A stretch of 21,115 bases of DNA from Kalaharituber pfeilii (lineage: Eukaryota; Ascomycota; Pezizomycetes; Pezizales; Pezizaceae), in contig WHUZ01000235.1 of assembly GCA_015179045.1 (NCBI GenBank), positions 1 through 21,115 on the forward strand. The letters run 5' to 3'. Both the position numbers and the translations under genes were made by a program. Below are positions 8,573 through 18,100 of the stretch, in pieces. Position 1 is the stretch's first letter; every line of letters starts with the position of its first letter. A model generated the notes under the pieces. It worked only from the letters and a program-made list of their open reading frames with translations. It ran no database searches and had not been told where the DNA came from.

Positions 8573-8640
8573 TTGCATATGCGCCAAGTTACGCTTTTCC
8601 GAAAACGGAAGGTGGAAATTACTTTTCTGCCACACCTCCG
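8573..8640 (-). repeat. Right terminal inverted repeat of the Tc1-type element
   Basis: Reverse complement of 5420-5487 with four mismatches, followed by TA at 8641. Immediately inside (8505-8572) are several CGCATGCG, GCATATGC and ATGCAT-like palindromes resembling those beside the left TIR. They are candidate subterminal binding sites. Confidence 0.9.
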
Positions 8641-10143
8641 TACATATATAAAGCTTCTATATTAATCACTTAATTACATCACATATATATAGCGTGAGAT
8701 TTCGCGAAGGAAGTATCATTGTTCGAGAAGTACTGTACCCACGAATAAGAGTGAATACACAGACAGCCAGCTAGTCTTGGCGCAAGGCGTGTGTTGCCAA
8801 GAGCCGTCATCCTTCTTCTCTTCATCTCTGATAACTCATTATCACGCTTCAACTCAACTAATTCCTCTCTCGCTTCCCCCTTACAACCACTCCCAAACAA
8901 CTACTCACCTATCACTGCCTTCAAAGCTTGTTCAATGTTCCGCATAAAACATTTTGCCTGGGCACCTCCTTATCCAAAAGGATATCGGTCATAAAGGGCT
9001 TATCCTACAACGACACCGTTCAGGTTTTCTGGATACCATTCACAACGGGCGTTTTTAGCATGCATACCTAACAATACCGAAGCAAATCGTGTTGACTGTC
9101 AAGCAGTTTTGAAATTATGAATAATGACAGTGGTTGCATCAGCAAAATTAACTGTTTGTGTCTGGCAATCTCACCAAAGACTCATAGAGCCTGATGCATT
9201 TTCCAAGTTACCCTCCACGCCCTGGTGCACCTAATGCACCAAGCCACCGCTCACTGCACCCTATAGTACCTGGCGGACCAAATACTTACTTAGTGTAGTA
9301 CCCAGAGACACGTGATAACAACTTTCAGCGCCCGAACGCTCTAGGTATAGGGACACAAACTAACATGCTACATGAGAATGCGGGCCGACTCTAGAGTCGG
9401 CGATTGGGATGCATGCACTTATCTTGATTTTTAGGAAGTATCAAGTACATTCTATTAATTTTAACAACCGAGCCGTGAACATACTGGTAGCCGAATAGAT
9501 GAACAGCTAACCGATCAACTACAAAGACTAGCTAGTAACTAGCTATTGCTCGCCTAAGGACCTAATTTATCGGCTGTTTGATTCGTCCGCTGATGTTCAG
9601 CTTACTTAGGTTATGAGAAAAGAAATAAGTAGTGACGAAACCACAAACGAAGGCTATTCGGTAGAGACTCAGCAAGATATCGCCATTCTTGCCACTGTTT
9701 TGTTCATAGCGTTAGGCCCTATAACATATATAAGACTCCTGTATCAGACAGCTCTTTGTCTGTTGTGTTGTCTAGCAATTTACCCCTATTTTTCATAGAT
9801 TTCTCGCCATAGCCTCCAGGGCGGCACGCGAGTAATGATATCCAAAAAAAAAAAAAAAAAAATTTAATAGATTTGATTCCCTTGCCTTGCGTCGTAACCC
9901 TAGTCTTTGAACGAGCCGCAGCCCCTGAACCGCAACTCCGAGCCGCAGCCTCCAAACTGCAAGTACCGCGTCAAATAGTAGCCACAAACCATTGCCCTTA
10001 CTCTACCTTAGCCTCCTAGTTACCCTGACATACTTAGAATCTCTGTGTTACCCTTTCTGCTAATGAACTAATGAACTACCGAACAACTCAATCGTATCTC
10101 TTGGAAAGGAAAAGTTCATACAACTCGCTGAATGACGAACGTG
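8641..10143. other. No gene recognised
   Basis: No domain was recognised in frames on either strand. It contains an 18-bp perfect palindrome at 9384-9401, a long A tract at about 9843-9862, and a TATATAAG motif near 9727 that could be a TATA box of an old LTR. Neither LTR boundary could be defined. The Helitron frame interrupted at 5419 does not resume after 8641. Confidence 0.4.
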
Positions 10144-10299
10144 ATGAATCTAGAAGAACTTTTTGAGTATATCAACAGCCAAGAGAACAAACAAGGAGTA
10201 GAACTATCTACAGAAGCAGACTTCAGGCCCTTATATCCATATGATCTACCGATATGGGAGACAATGGCAATATCAACACTAGACAGACTGGTGTGGTAG
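10144..10299 (+). CDS. Short open frame of 51 codons, possibly retroelement leader or gag start
   Basis: An ATG-initiated frame reading MNLEELFEYINSQENKQGVE and ending in TAG at 10297-10299. It is acidic and helix-prone. I do not recognise it. Its last codons overlap the start of the probable solo LTR at 10292, so the frame may be the broken N-terminus of something longer. It lies 640 bp upstream of a Gypsy gag fragment on the same strand, which makes a retroelement origin possible but unproven. Confidence 0.25.
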   Translation: MNLEELFEYINSQENKQGVELSTEADFRPLYPYDLPIWETMAISTLDRLVW

Positions 10300-10732
10300 G
10301 CAGCGCGCCTAAGCTACTACTACCGAGCTGACGCTGGGCTCAGACGTCGCAGGTCATGAGGGTCGTATGGTGGTATAGGCAATGCTGGGTTACATACACA
10401 TGGTGAGGGTAAGCCCAGGCACATGGGAGATGCTTAGGAATGGTGATGCTGCACAAACTGGTATAAGAAGGGCATTCTTTCTACCTTCTTCATCTTCATC
10501 TTTCATCTTTCGTATTCGTCTTCACACACTGTTTATTCATCTGCTCATACTCATTTTTCTAATATTGATTTCTGCGCTTGCTATACAATCAAACAACTCT
10601 CGCTCATGCTCAGTAATCTTCTCCATTCAACTACCTGATATTGCCTTCACTTCCTCCTTTGCCCAGAAAGCTCCCAGTAGAGGACCCAGTGCATAGTGTA
10701 GTGGAATTAGGTGCAGCGCGCCGCACACTCAT
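10292..10732 (+). mobile_element. Probable solo LTR with 5-bp target duplication
   Basis: A 441-bp stretch beginning TGTGGTAGG and ending near CACACTCA(T). It is flanked by the same five bases, ACTGG, at 10287-10291 and 10733-10737. Five-bp duplications are usual for LTR elements. It contains a TATA-like GGTATAAGAAGGGC at about 10460, followed by a pyrimidine-rich stretch, as in LTR promoters. Against: with this duplication the last base is T rather than A, so one end is imprecise or mutated. No internal coding region accompanies it. Confidence 0.45.
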
Positions 10733-10938
10733 ACTGGAAGACAGGGACTAAGACAAGACAGGGGGGCCTACATGGAGATCAGTCATCAGAGGGAATCCGG
10801 TGCCGGTATCTATGAATCTAAGGGTGGGCGACGGCATGGCGCTTCACTAATCGGGTGAGGCTTACCCTAGCTATCATAGGCAACCAGAGCAGGGATTAGC
10901 GGTCTTGCCCGGGGTCTTAGCATATTGGCTTAGTGTGA

Positions 10939-11394
10939 CTAAGCGACGCCTATAGGGGCCTTAAGGATAGGGTTAAGGATGAACTAGTTAAGGAAGAACG
11001 CCCCAAGCAGCTTTCTGAACTAATTGAAAAGGCCGTACGCACAGATAACCGCTTGTTCGAACGAAATCGAGAATTCCGCACCTCTGAGTGGGCATCGAAG
11101 ACCAATCGATCTGATCCTGTGCCAATGGATCTTTCCGCAGTCAGTTCTAAGCCCGCTCCCCAGCCTACCCCTACTAATCGTGATCTCTCGCCACAAGAAC
11201 GTGCTCGCCGGCTTAAGTACAAACTCTGCCTTCTCTGTGCCAAACCAGGACACAAAGCTGCTGAATGTCGATCCAATACTCAGACCCAACAACCTAATAC
11301 TAAGCAGGATCCAAAGAAGAAAGAGCGTGTCAATATCTCCTTCACTACTACAGCTGAGGACAGTTCGGGGAAAGAGCCAGCTCAGACGAACTAA
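10939..11394 (+). pseudogene. Ty3/Gypsy gag fragment with CCHC zinc knuckle
   Basis: Gag forms the retrotransposon particle, and its zinc knuckle binds the RNA. The frame opens after a TGA at 10936 and lacks an ATG, so the N-terminal part is missing. It reads KDRVKDELVKEERPKQL and KAVRTDNRLFERNREFR, matching the C-terminal part of fungal Gypsy gag (KDEL...RxDNRLyER). A linker rich in Pro and Ser follows, then the knuckle CLLCAKPGHKAAEC at 11227-11268, spaced C-X2-C-X4-H-X4-C. A TAA closes the frame at 11392-11394. The protease region continues in another frame just downstream. This is a truncated, inactive relic. Confidence 0.8.
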
Positions 11395-11610
11395 ACCGCC
11401 CTGCTCTGAGCTTAACCGAGGGCGATATTCTTCTTTATTATACCAGGCCAACCTCTGACTCTCATCTTATTGTCAATGGTTTACTCCGTTCTAGTTCTGT
11501 TTGTACTGCTGTTACTATCATGATTGATTGTAGTGCTTCGTCAAATTTCATAAACCGCTCCTTTATTGACAGATATCCTATACCACTCCTTCGCCACCCT
11601 ACACCTATTG
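11376..11610 (+). pseudogene. Ty3/Gypsy protease fragment with altered active site
   Basis: In frame 3 (a different frame from gag, overlapping its end) the sequence reads through SLTEGDILLYYTRP and TAVTIMIDCSASSNFINRS to PIPLLRHPTPID. This aligns by eye with the retropepsin start of Gypsy pol, normally IDSGAxxNFI. The catalytic Asp remains, but the following Ser/Thr-Gly has become Cys-Ser (DCSA), which should abolish activity. Homology fades after about 11610, where a purine-rich sequence of other origin begins. Reverse transcriptase, RNase H and integrase are absent. Confidence 0.65.
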
Positions 11611-12997
11611 ATCGGGAGAGACGAGATAGGAGAGAGAATGAGCGTACGTTGACCAGTGGAGACTACATACAGGCGGGTAGGAGAGGTATATATAGACGAG
11701 AGAGAGTGAACAGAAGTAGCAGGTACGAGTATTGCATGAACTTGGACATGACGACATAGAAGAAGACAGATGGAAATAGAACATACATGACGACATTTTG
11801 TTTTTGTTTTTGTCACGTGACCCCGCATGCGGCTGCTCACCATGGCAGGGCACATGACGACATAGAAGAGTGCTTGTAGAATGCTGTAGAATGATGTGGA
11901 ATGATGTAGAGCTATGGCGGCGGTTCAAGAGCATTCTGTGGTTCGGGTCGATCGCTGCATGGTGGTTACCAAGAACTAATCCCTGTTATTTCCTATTGCG
12001 GCATGACAAGCCTTTGCAATTCTACTCAATTGGGACATTAGAGCTTGTCCTTGGAACCTACCCACCACTCCTGAGCAAAGCTTAATTCGCTATTGGGCAC
12101 TATATGCCAGTGCAGCAACGACTATCGACAGCATCCATTCACACCAATCATTGATTTTCTAGACTGAAAGTCCATAACATTCAACAGATAAAACCTAAAA
12201 ACGCCGTAAGATATTTACAGTGCCAGTACTCGTATTTTGTATGTTTCTAGGTATTCCATAGGAAATCGCAATTTCTATGACTTCCATTCTCTCCCATCCT
12301 CAAACCCTGATCTCCCCAGTCTTCCCTTCCTCAACCTAGTATGCATATCACCAAATAAATAGTACGATCACAGTACGGCCCCCATGGGGTAGCGCTGGAT
12401 ATTGGCAACGTCAACCGTGCAGAACCCTATCAAGTTTGAATATAATCACCATGAACGTTTCCTGTTGGTAGTTAATCTTACCTCAACTAGTTTATACGAA
12501 CATAGAGCTGCTTTATCGAGTTTGAAAACTTAATGTGATGTCCGCTCGCTCTAGCACTAATGGCACCAACTCACAAATTGGATCTGGACGGTGGACACTA
12601 GTCCCGATTGGGGAATATGTTTGGCGAAGGGGCTACCAGCGACGTTGAAGAACTATGTACGTGAGTGAGGGTATACTCTTTAAGTACAAAAATGCACAAT
12701 TTTCTAATACCAAAATTCAAAATTTCCTAGTATCATAAGTCCGATTTTCCTATTTCCAAGAAGAGGCACTCAAATATATTCCCAGGTCAGTGTCCCTAGT
12801 AGTTCCTTCTGGGCTCCGTAATTGAGATCCTAGTAGGTCTGTTAATTTCGCCAGGTCTCACAGTGATGTGACTTCAGAGTAACAGGACGCCCGTCTGAAT
12901 TTTTTTTATCAACACCTTCTAGGGTTGTTTGTTTCACGTAAGTCTATGCATAGCAGGGATAAAACAAGTTTTATGTGTCTACCTATCATAGAGGGTA
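11611..12997. other. Gene-free; short direct repeats, possible LTR remnant
   Basis: It starts with a GAGA-rich stretch and a TATATATAG motif near 11687. An 18-bp sequence, ACATGACGACATAGAAGA, occurs at 11746-11763 and 11852-11869, with a partial copy at 11785-11796. This may be an LTR or another insertion that truncated the gag/protease relic, but no terminal repeats or target duplication could be fixed. From 12086 to 12997 I see no gene or repeat. Confidence 0.35.
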
Positions 12998-14339
12998 CTG
13001 GGTGACTTCCCATGGGGCGCAGATTCACACAGAAAATTTTTCAACCTCCCGTCCAGATTCTCAAATCTGGCAGGCTCCCCCCCGCCTCTGCCAGATTTCA
13101 GATTCACAGAAATTGGATGACTTTCACTAGCCCAGATTCCCAGATTCCTAGATCCCAGACTCCCAGATTCCTACACCAGCCACTGCCAAGGACGTCGCAG
13201 ATTTTTCAGAACCCCTTCCAGGTTCCCAGATTCCCAGATTCTGGCAGACCACACCCCCCCTCTGCCAGACGGTTTTCGCAGATTCCCAGATTCTCAGACC
13301 TATCCACTAAACTCGATTCAGCAAAATGCAACCTATACTCCATAATGGTCATGATGATGATGAAGATATCTATATCGCAGTCGGCTTAATAATAGCGCTC
13401 TATGGCCTGCAATTACAGCGCGAACGGCGAAATCGCTTCTACCTGACACGCGTGTGTTTACCACTGCCAACATCCTCAGCTTGGAGTTCTCTATATTACA
13501 GTCGCAATGTTAAAGGGTTCATTGTACTATGGGAATAAGTCCAATTACATTTGATAGAATTTTATCAACTGGATCAGTAGGTAGATAGTGTTCAGTGGGT
13601 GGACGGTGTTCAGCGGGGTAGACAGCGAGCGCAGGTGTTGGGAGAGTAGAGGGTGTTCTGTAGCACTCGTTAGCTTTAGGAATCTGGGAATCTGGGGTTC
13701 CTAGTGAAAACGGGGTTTTGCCCAGAATTATCCTAGACGTGCAAATGTGGCGAAAATCTGAGTCTGGGAATCTAGGAATCTGGGAATCTGGGCTAGTGAA
13801 AGTCATCCAGTTTTCACAGATGAACTAAAGAGGTTAGGCGACATAAAATCAAAACTGCATTTCCTGTAACTTGCATATCTAACCTCAACACCAAAAAATT
13901 AAATATGGCACATCAACAATGAAATACGCATCTATGCTAAAATATCTCCACTCATACAGATAATATACTCTCTTATCAATTATTTGTTTGAGTCTATTGG
14001 GTCCTCAAATCAAGTGACAATGACGAAGGTGATTTTATTGACTTGGGCAGCATTACAGCAAAATCCACAAGGTTGCACTCCCTGGCAATGTCTTTATCAA
14101 CATTCAGGAGTGTTGAAAAGTTGTAGTTGTGTGAGTGATAGGTGTAGATAATTTTGCATGCAATAATAGGTGCATAAAGTACCTGCCTTTGTAATGGTGC
14201 TGGTGCGTGATGTGCTGACAAATTTGAGAATCTGGGAATCTGAGAATTCTATTTTGTGATTGCCATGGGAATCGGGGTCTGGCAAAGAATTTGGAGTATG
14301 ATCTGGGTCTGTGAATCTGCGCTTATGGGAAGTCACCAT
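12998..14339. mobile_element. MITE-like element, 1342 bp, TA-flanked, with nested copy
   Basis: The ends are inverted: CTGGGTGACTTCCCAT (12998-13013) and ATGGTGACTTCCCAT on the opposite strand at the right (14325-14339). Both continue into GCGCAGATTCACA. TA lies outside each end (12996-12997 and 14340-14341). Both subterminal regions repeat AGATTCCCAGATTC-like motifs. A second inverted pair of about 47 bp sits inside at 13115-13160 and 13762-13808. No transposase frame was recognised, so the element would depend on a transposase elsewhere. Frames on both strands within it are repeat-derived. Confidence 0.65.
13115..13808. mobile_element. Inner inverted-repeat element nested in the 12998-14339 MITE
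   Basis: Arms of about 46-47 bp begin GGATGACTTTCACTAGCCCA and differ by a one-base deletion. They resemble the outer TIR (GGTGACTTCCCAT...CAGATTC), so this is probably a diverged relative inserted in the first copy or an internal duplication. The left side also carries two similar C-rich hairpin segments (about 13057-13104 and 13223-13272, each with TCTGGCAG...CTGCCAGA). Confidence 0.55.
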
Positions 14340-14584
14340 TAACTCAGATGACCGCACCAAGATTGTCGCACATAACGACCGAGAGCCTCCCATGCCCCAT
14401 TGTGGCTTGGCCCTGCAGTAGAGTTGGAAGTCCCCGGGTCTCCTGCATGAGCACTTCATTTCCCGACATTGAAAAACTGCGTCGATCGATCTCATCATAA
14501 TGGTAGAGTAATATGAATCCGAAAGTTGTTGCCATGTTGTGCTGATGCAGTATTTAGGACTTGGCATGTACTGTATAAATTCCG

Positions 14585-14642
<58 letters not shown>

Positions 14643-14930
14643 GACCCAAAACTGGTCGCAAAAGAATCGGATTTTCACAGGACTACAGACTGGATAAACT
14701 GCCGGATTTCATTTTCTATGGAGACGGTCTAATCTGAATACCGCTATTGCTATTAAAACTACTGGACCCACAAAAGGTATTCAGACCAAAGGCATTCGAC
14801 CGCATATTTTGGGACTTGAAAATCGCGAATACCTTTTGGTACCGACGTGAAAGGTCACCAAGTGTATTCAAGCTAGACGTATTCAGGTGAGGTGTGAACA
14901 CGAAAAAATTTGAATAATTGAATTTTTTTT
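14340..14930. other. Gene-free; TC microsatellite and repeat-family end
   Basis: Contains (TC)n of about 48 bp at 14590-14638. The TCTAATCTGAATACCGCTATT motif at about 14727 is also found near 16443, 16504, 16565 and 19198. Around it are short inverted segments (ACAAAAGGTATTC near 14773 and its near-complement near 14827), suggesting the remnant of a small foldback element. No coding region was recognised. Confidence 0.5.
14590..14638. repeat. (TC)n dinucleotide microsatellite
   Basis: Uninterrupted TC repeat, about 24 units, followed by a short T run. Confidence 0.95.
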
Positions 14931-15164
14931 TTGATACGACTAAACTTGTTATACTTCCTCAGAATAGGTAATAGAGTATACATCAAGATGAATAAGATCT
15001 CAGGTAGAATCATTGACACTGGGGCGGCTCAGAGAATGCCTAGCATAGGAATTGGTACATACCAAATAGGTCACTACTCATATCCTCAAAACTGGCCTAA
15101 TGAATATGCGGAAGATAATTCCATATATTCTGCCATGCTCTGGCTTCAATCTCAGCCCTCATGA
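14931..15164 (+). pseudogene. Possible retroelement aspartic-protease relic
   Basis: A 77-codon frame contains GRIIDTGAAQRMPSIGIGTYQ. IDTGA is the retropepsin active-site signature, and the residues after it resemble protease starts of fungal Copia-type elements (IDTGA...s.aGyGQy). No gag, integrase or reverse transcriptase was seen next to it, and the downstream frames degrade quickly. It may equally be a chance match, since the signature is only five residues. I would treat it as a weak hint of a Copia relic rather than a gene. Confidence 0.25.
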
Positions 15165-16041
15165 GAGCTATTCGCACTCACAGGAATTTTTTGTTGTGGC
15201 ATCCGGACAATACATAATATCTCGATTGTGCCCAATAAGTACAGGAACGTACTGCGCTATATTGTAGATCTGGAGCTCTTGCGAACCATGTATTGTAATA
15301 CAACCATAGATGCTATCGATGTAGCTTTTCTGTATGTTTCCTTCAGATTCAGAATCAACGCTATTAATTTTAATTTAGTTTAGAATTAATTCATCACCTT
15401 TGTCAGAGATATATTCTGTGAGTTATTGAGTGCTAAAGCTGGAAACTTAGGGGTGGACTCGCTACCCATAGGAAGCTCGTTACTGTTACGGGACTGGCAG
15501 CATGTCACAATAGATCTTATTGCGGTATGGCACAAGCACACCAACGTTTCTTCTATTAACTATTGCTAAGACAGCACCATCACCACTAGGAGCGATCTGC
15601 AAGCGCAAAGATGCCATGTATATGCGATACTTGTAACAGGAAGCTTGTATACGGGCGTACGAACAGAGGTAGTGGTTGATTGCAGGGTTGCAGCTGAAAC
15701 ACGCGTGGTTGGTGAGGAAGCCAGAATTCATTATATGTGGGCATTCCGCATCCCAACTATGCGGCTTAAAAATACTGTTTTGGGGGGATTCAAAGTTGGT
15801 CAGAATGCAGATTCATATTCACCCCACGCGGAAAAATTCGTACATTTCTCATTTGAATACCCCTACCATGTAAATAAGTTTATGAGGGAACATCTGCAGT
15901 TCTTAACGAATTCTGGTCATACACTAATATTCGTAGCATACGTCTGATTCGCAAAGTTAAGTCTTCAGTTGAACATCAATCAACAATGAGTAGGATATAG
16001 CTTATATAAGCGGTATCAACCACCTTTAAATTTTTACTCGA
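15165..16041. other. No recognised gene
   Basis: A 100-codon plus-strand frame (15645-15947) has no motif I recognise and no intron or start context in its favour. It could be decayed retroelement sequence downstream of the protease-like relic. Otherwise nothing stands out. Confidence 0.35.
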
Positions 16042-16462
16042 GTCTCCGTATAAAATGAAATCCGGCGGACAAACCAGTTTATCTGCGCTGAGATCCGAGT
16101 ACGTCTCGTGAAAGTTGGACTGACTTTGACTCTGAGAATCCACCCATTATTTTCTAGAGGGAGGAGCCCCATTTCTTTTGTAGTCTAAGCCGGGCGCAGT
16201 CGCGGAAAACGTGCAAAAGTCAGGCACCGTCGGGGGTAACAAATCCACAATATGCATCATATATGCAACGCTGTATGCAGTTGTCCCAAAATTCCGACTG
16301 GATTTATTTCGCGAAAAACACGAAAACAACCCAGCTTAACTGGTTTATACCTCGAAAAAAACAGATAAAATTTTGTATTGAGATGGCCAGATTTTCCGGA
16401 CTTGATATGAATTTGAAATACAGGAAATCCAGTCAGAATTTTCTAATCTGAATACCGCTATT
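16042..16462 (+). repeat. Dispersed repeat family, copy A
   Basis: Shares a long stretch with copy B (18782-19215). The best-conserved part starts GCATCATATATGCAACG at about 16253 and differs from copy B at roughly 14 of 80 positions, mostly transitions. Similarity then resumes over CAGATAAAATTT, GAGATGG and the terminal TCTAATCTGAATACCGCTA. The copies are in the same orientation. Minus-strand frames of both copies share a few residues (NKSS, TTAY, MH), but stops and indels argue against a protein. The outer boundaries are approximate. Confidence 0.6.
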
Positions 16463-16640
16463 CATACATGTATCCTTTACTTCCCCACACAAGTCAGATT
16501 TTTCTTATCTGAATACCGCTATTCATACATGTATCCTTTACTTCCCCACACAAGTCAGATTTTTCTAATCTGAATACTGCTTATAAAGCTCAATTCTGTG
16601 AATCTATGTGTGTGGGAGGTAAAGGATACATGTATGAGGA
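16442..16640. repeat. 61-bp tandem duplication plus inverted copy at the end of repeat copy A
   Basis: The unit ATCTGAATACCGCTATTCAT and following bases repeats with a 61-bp period (16446, 16507, and partly 16568). An inverted copy of its middle (TACATGTATCCTTTAC-like) lies at 16610-16638 and pairs with 16523-16551. The result is a short foldback structure attached to the end of the family element. Confidence 0.8.
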
Positions 16641-16845
16641 TGGTAAGTTGTCTTAATTTTTCAAGGCCTAGCTAGTAGCAAGCACCGCTCTTGCAATCGC
16701 AAGGATCAAAACAAAAATCGTAATACACTCCTCATCCTAGGTTGTGTGTAAGCCTTGCAGAGGCTCCAGGGTCTCCTAGATTCAGCATTGCTCTTTGCCT
16801 CCATTCCCGTCCTAGACCCTCACCCCTACATAACTTCCATTATCC

Positions 16846-17303
16846 CTAAGCTTCTCCACAATTTTCACCCGACCCACTCCACCATTCCCTCCCCTCACAC
16901 GCCCTCCACACGCCCCACCTTCCCCCTTCAATTCTCGGCTCCTCTTTCTCCTCCTCCCCATATAAATGCGGAAACCACTCCCCATCCCCCATCCCATCAA
17001 CCCACTCCCACCTCACCTGCCCCCTTAGCGCCTTCCCTTCAACCGATACTTGCAGCACCCATACCATCCCCGTCCTGGCCACCTCTTTCATAAACCGATC
17101 TATGACCCCGCGGATCTGCGCACGGGTGCAGAGGTGAATGTAGCGGGATGTCGTGTCGAGGGGAGGGTGGCAAGAGAGATGGGGAGGAGTGGCGGCGTGC
17201 AAGTGGAGGTGGGAGTGGGAGTAGGGACGAGTTTGTAAATATGGGTGGGGCTGGGGGGTGAAGGACGAGTGGGGATGGATAACGGGTCAGCGATTGTGTT
17301 CAT
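16846..17303 (-). pseudogene. DUF952 family protein with one frameshift
   Basis: This is the only cellular-type gene recognised. On the minus strand the ATG at 17303 (context CCATCATGA) opens MNTIADPLS and reaches PTHIYKLVP, the usual DUF952 start (yIYKivp). Around 17150-17165 the match moves to a second frame, reading PLDTTSRYIHLCTRAQIRGV, then VWVLQVSVEGKALRGQVRWE and WFPHLYGEEEKEEP. This follows the family order of LD..SgFIHLcTa.Q, a central vwvL...WE and FPHlYG; the YG-containing motif is at 16957-16974. The stop is at 16846. Total length, about 150 residues, suits the family. The function of DUF952 is not established; it has been related to the ADP-ribosyltransferase fold. The break could be a real small deletion between repeated CCCCTCGACA bases or a sequencing error. 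No intron signals explain it. Confidence 0.7.
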
Positions 17304-17666
17304 GATGGATGGAGTCTGGTTATAGTGATAAGGGGTATGTGAATGATGCTGGATATAGCGGTGATTGGGCTCAATATTGTGATGATCGTTGGGATTTGAT
17401 CTTGGTCAGTGCAGGTATTTGTATATATAGGCGTTGAATGAATGGATCAGAGTAATAATTTGTATGAGGTACTTTAAAGTGAGCATTCAAAGTCCATATT
17501 TAAATATTCCAAGCCTCATTTTCTTGGCGTGCATCTCCATTAGGATGTACTCGGGGGTGCGGCAAAGTCTGTGGAATTATGCAGAGCCAAGATACTCACG
17601 TGGATTCACGTGGTACTTCTGTTGCTATGGGGCCTATGGAGCCAAGGAAAAGTGGTGTAAAAAGGA

Positions 17667-17726
17667 CGAAAAGTCTGTGGAAATTTTTGTATGGGAAACC
17701 CGCAAAATTTTTCCACAGACTTTTCG
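17667..17726. repeat. 60-bp near-perfect hairpin
   Basis: 17-bp perfect arms (17667-17683 and 17710-17726) begin CGAAAAGTCTGTGGAAA and are followed by partly paired A/T bases around a short loop. The arm shares AAAGTCTGTGGAA with the TIRs of the enclosing MITE, so it may be a minimal derivative of the same family. Confidence 0.85.
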
Positions 17727-18085
17727 TATATAAAATGCTATATACACGACAACACTAATATATGAGAAAATGCAAAAATTTCGTAAAACGACTCAAAAAA
17801 AAAATATTGCAACCTTGGAACGCACTTGAAAAACTCAAAAAACTTGAAACTTGTAGGAAGAAATAAAAAAAAAAAAAAAAACTCATACCACAAGTGAAAA
17901 TCAATAGGCGTCGCCTCCCCATCAGGCTGTTGCTGAAAGAGGGGGGGGTATGTGTCGTATCCTGTATACTTGTATGTAAGGAGGGGCAGGACGGAGATTC
18001 TGCTCCTTTCTCCTAACCTACATCATACAAGTACAGTTCTTTCTTAAGATTTCCGGCTTTGAGAGAAGGAATTCTCCCACAGTAC

Positions 18086-18100
18086 TGTTCTCGTGCCCAG
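18086..18100 (+). repeat. Single end matching the 77-bp element TIR
   Basis: TGTTCTCGTGCCCAG matches the first 15 positions of the TIR consensus of the element at 20441-20517. No inverted partner was found nearby, so it is an orphan end or a chance match. Confidence 0.4.

Larger units (their letters stand above)
5420..8640 (+). mobile_element. Tc1/mariner-type DNA transposon (DD34E), 3221 bp, with two minisatellites
   Basis: Terminal inverted repeats lie at 5420-5487 and 8573-8640. They match at 64 of 68 positions and begin CGGAGGTGTGGCAGAAAAGT. The right flank has TA (8641-8642), the expected target site. The left flank is AA (5418-5419), so either the left TA is mutated or the boundary is slightly off. 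Inside are a 14-bp minisatellite (5569-5909), a transposase gene (about 6007-8371) with three introns, and a second minisatellite inside the middle intron. The left end cuts the Helitron Rep frame. The right flank does not resume Helitron coding sequence, so the insertion was followed by deletion or rearrangement. The similarity of the two TIRs suggests a moderately recent insertion. Confidence 0.85.

Noticed and set aside
9613..9800. TATATAAG and pyrimidine stretch as an LTR promoter
   Set aside because: No LTR ends or target duplication could be found, so only noted in the gap description.
16755..17093. 112-codon proline-rich plus-strand frame
   Set aside because: It lies antisense to the DUF952 gene, and its Pro/Ser composition is explained by the G-rich coding strand opposite.
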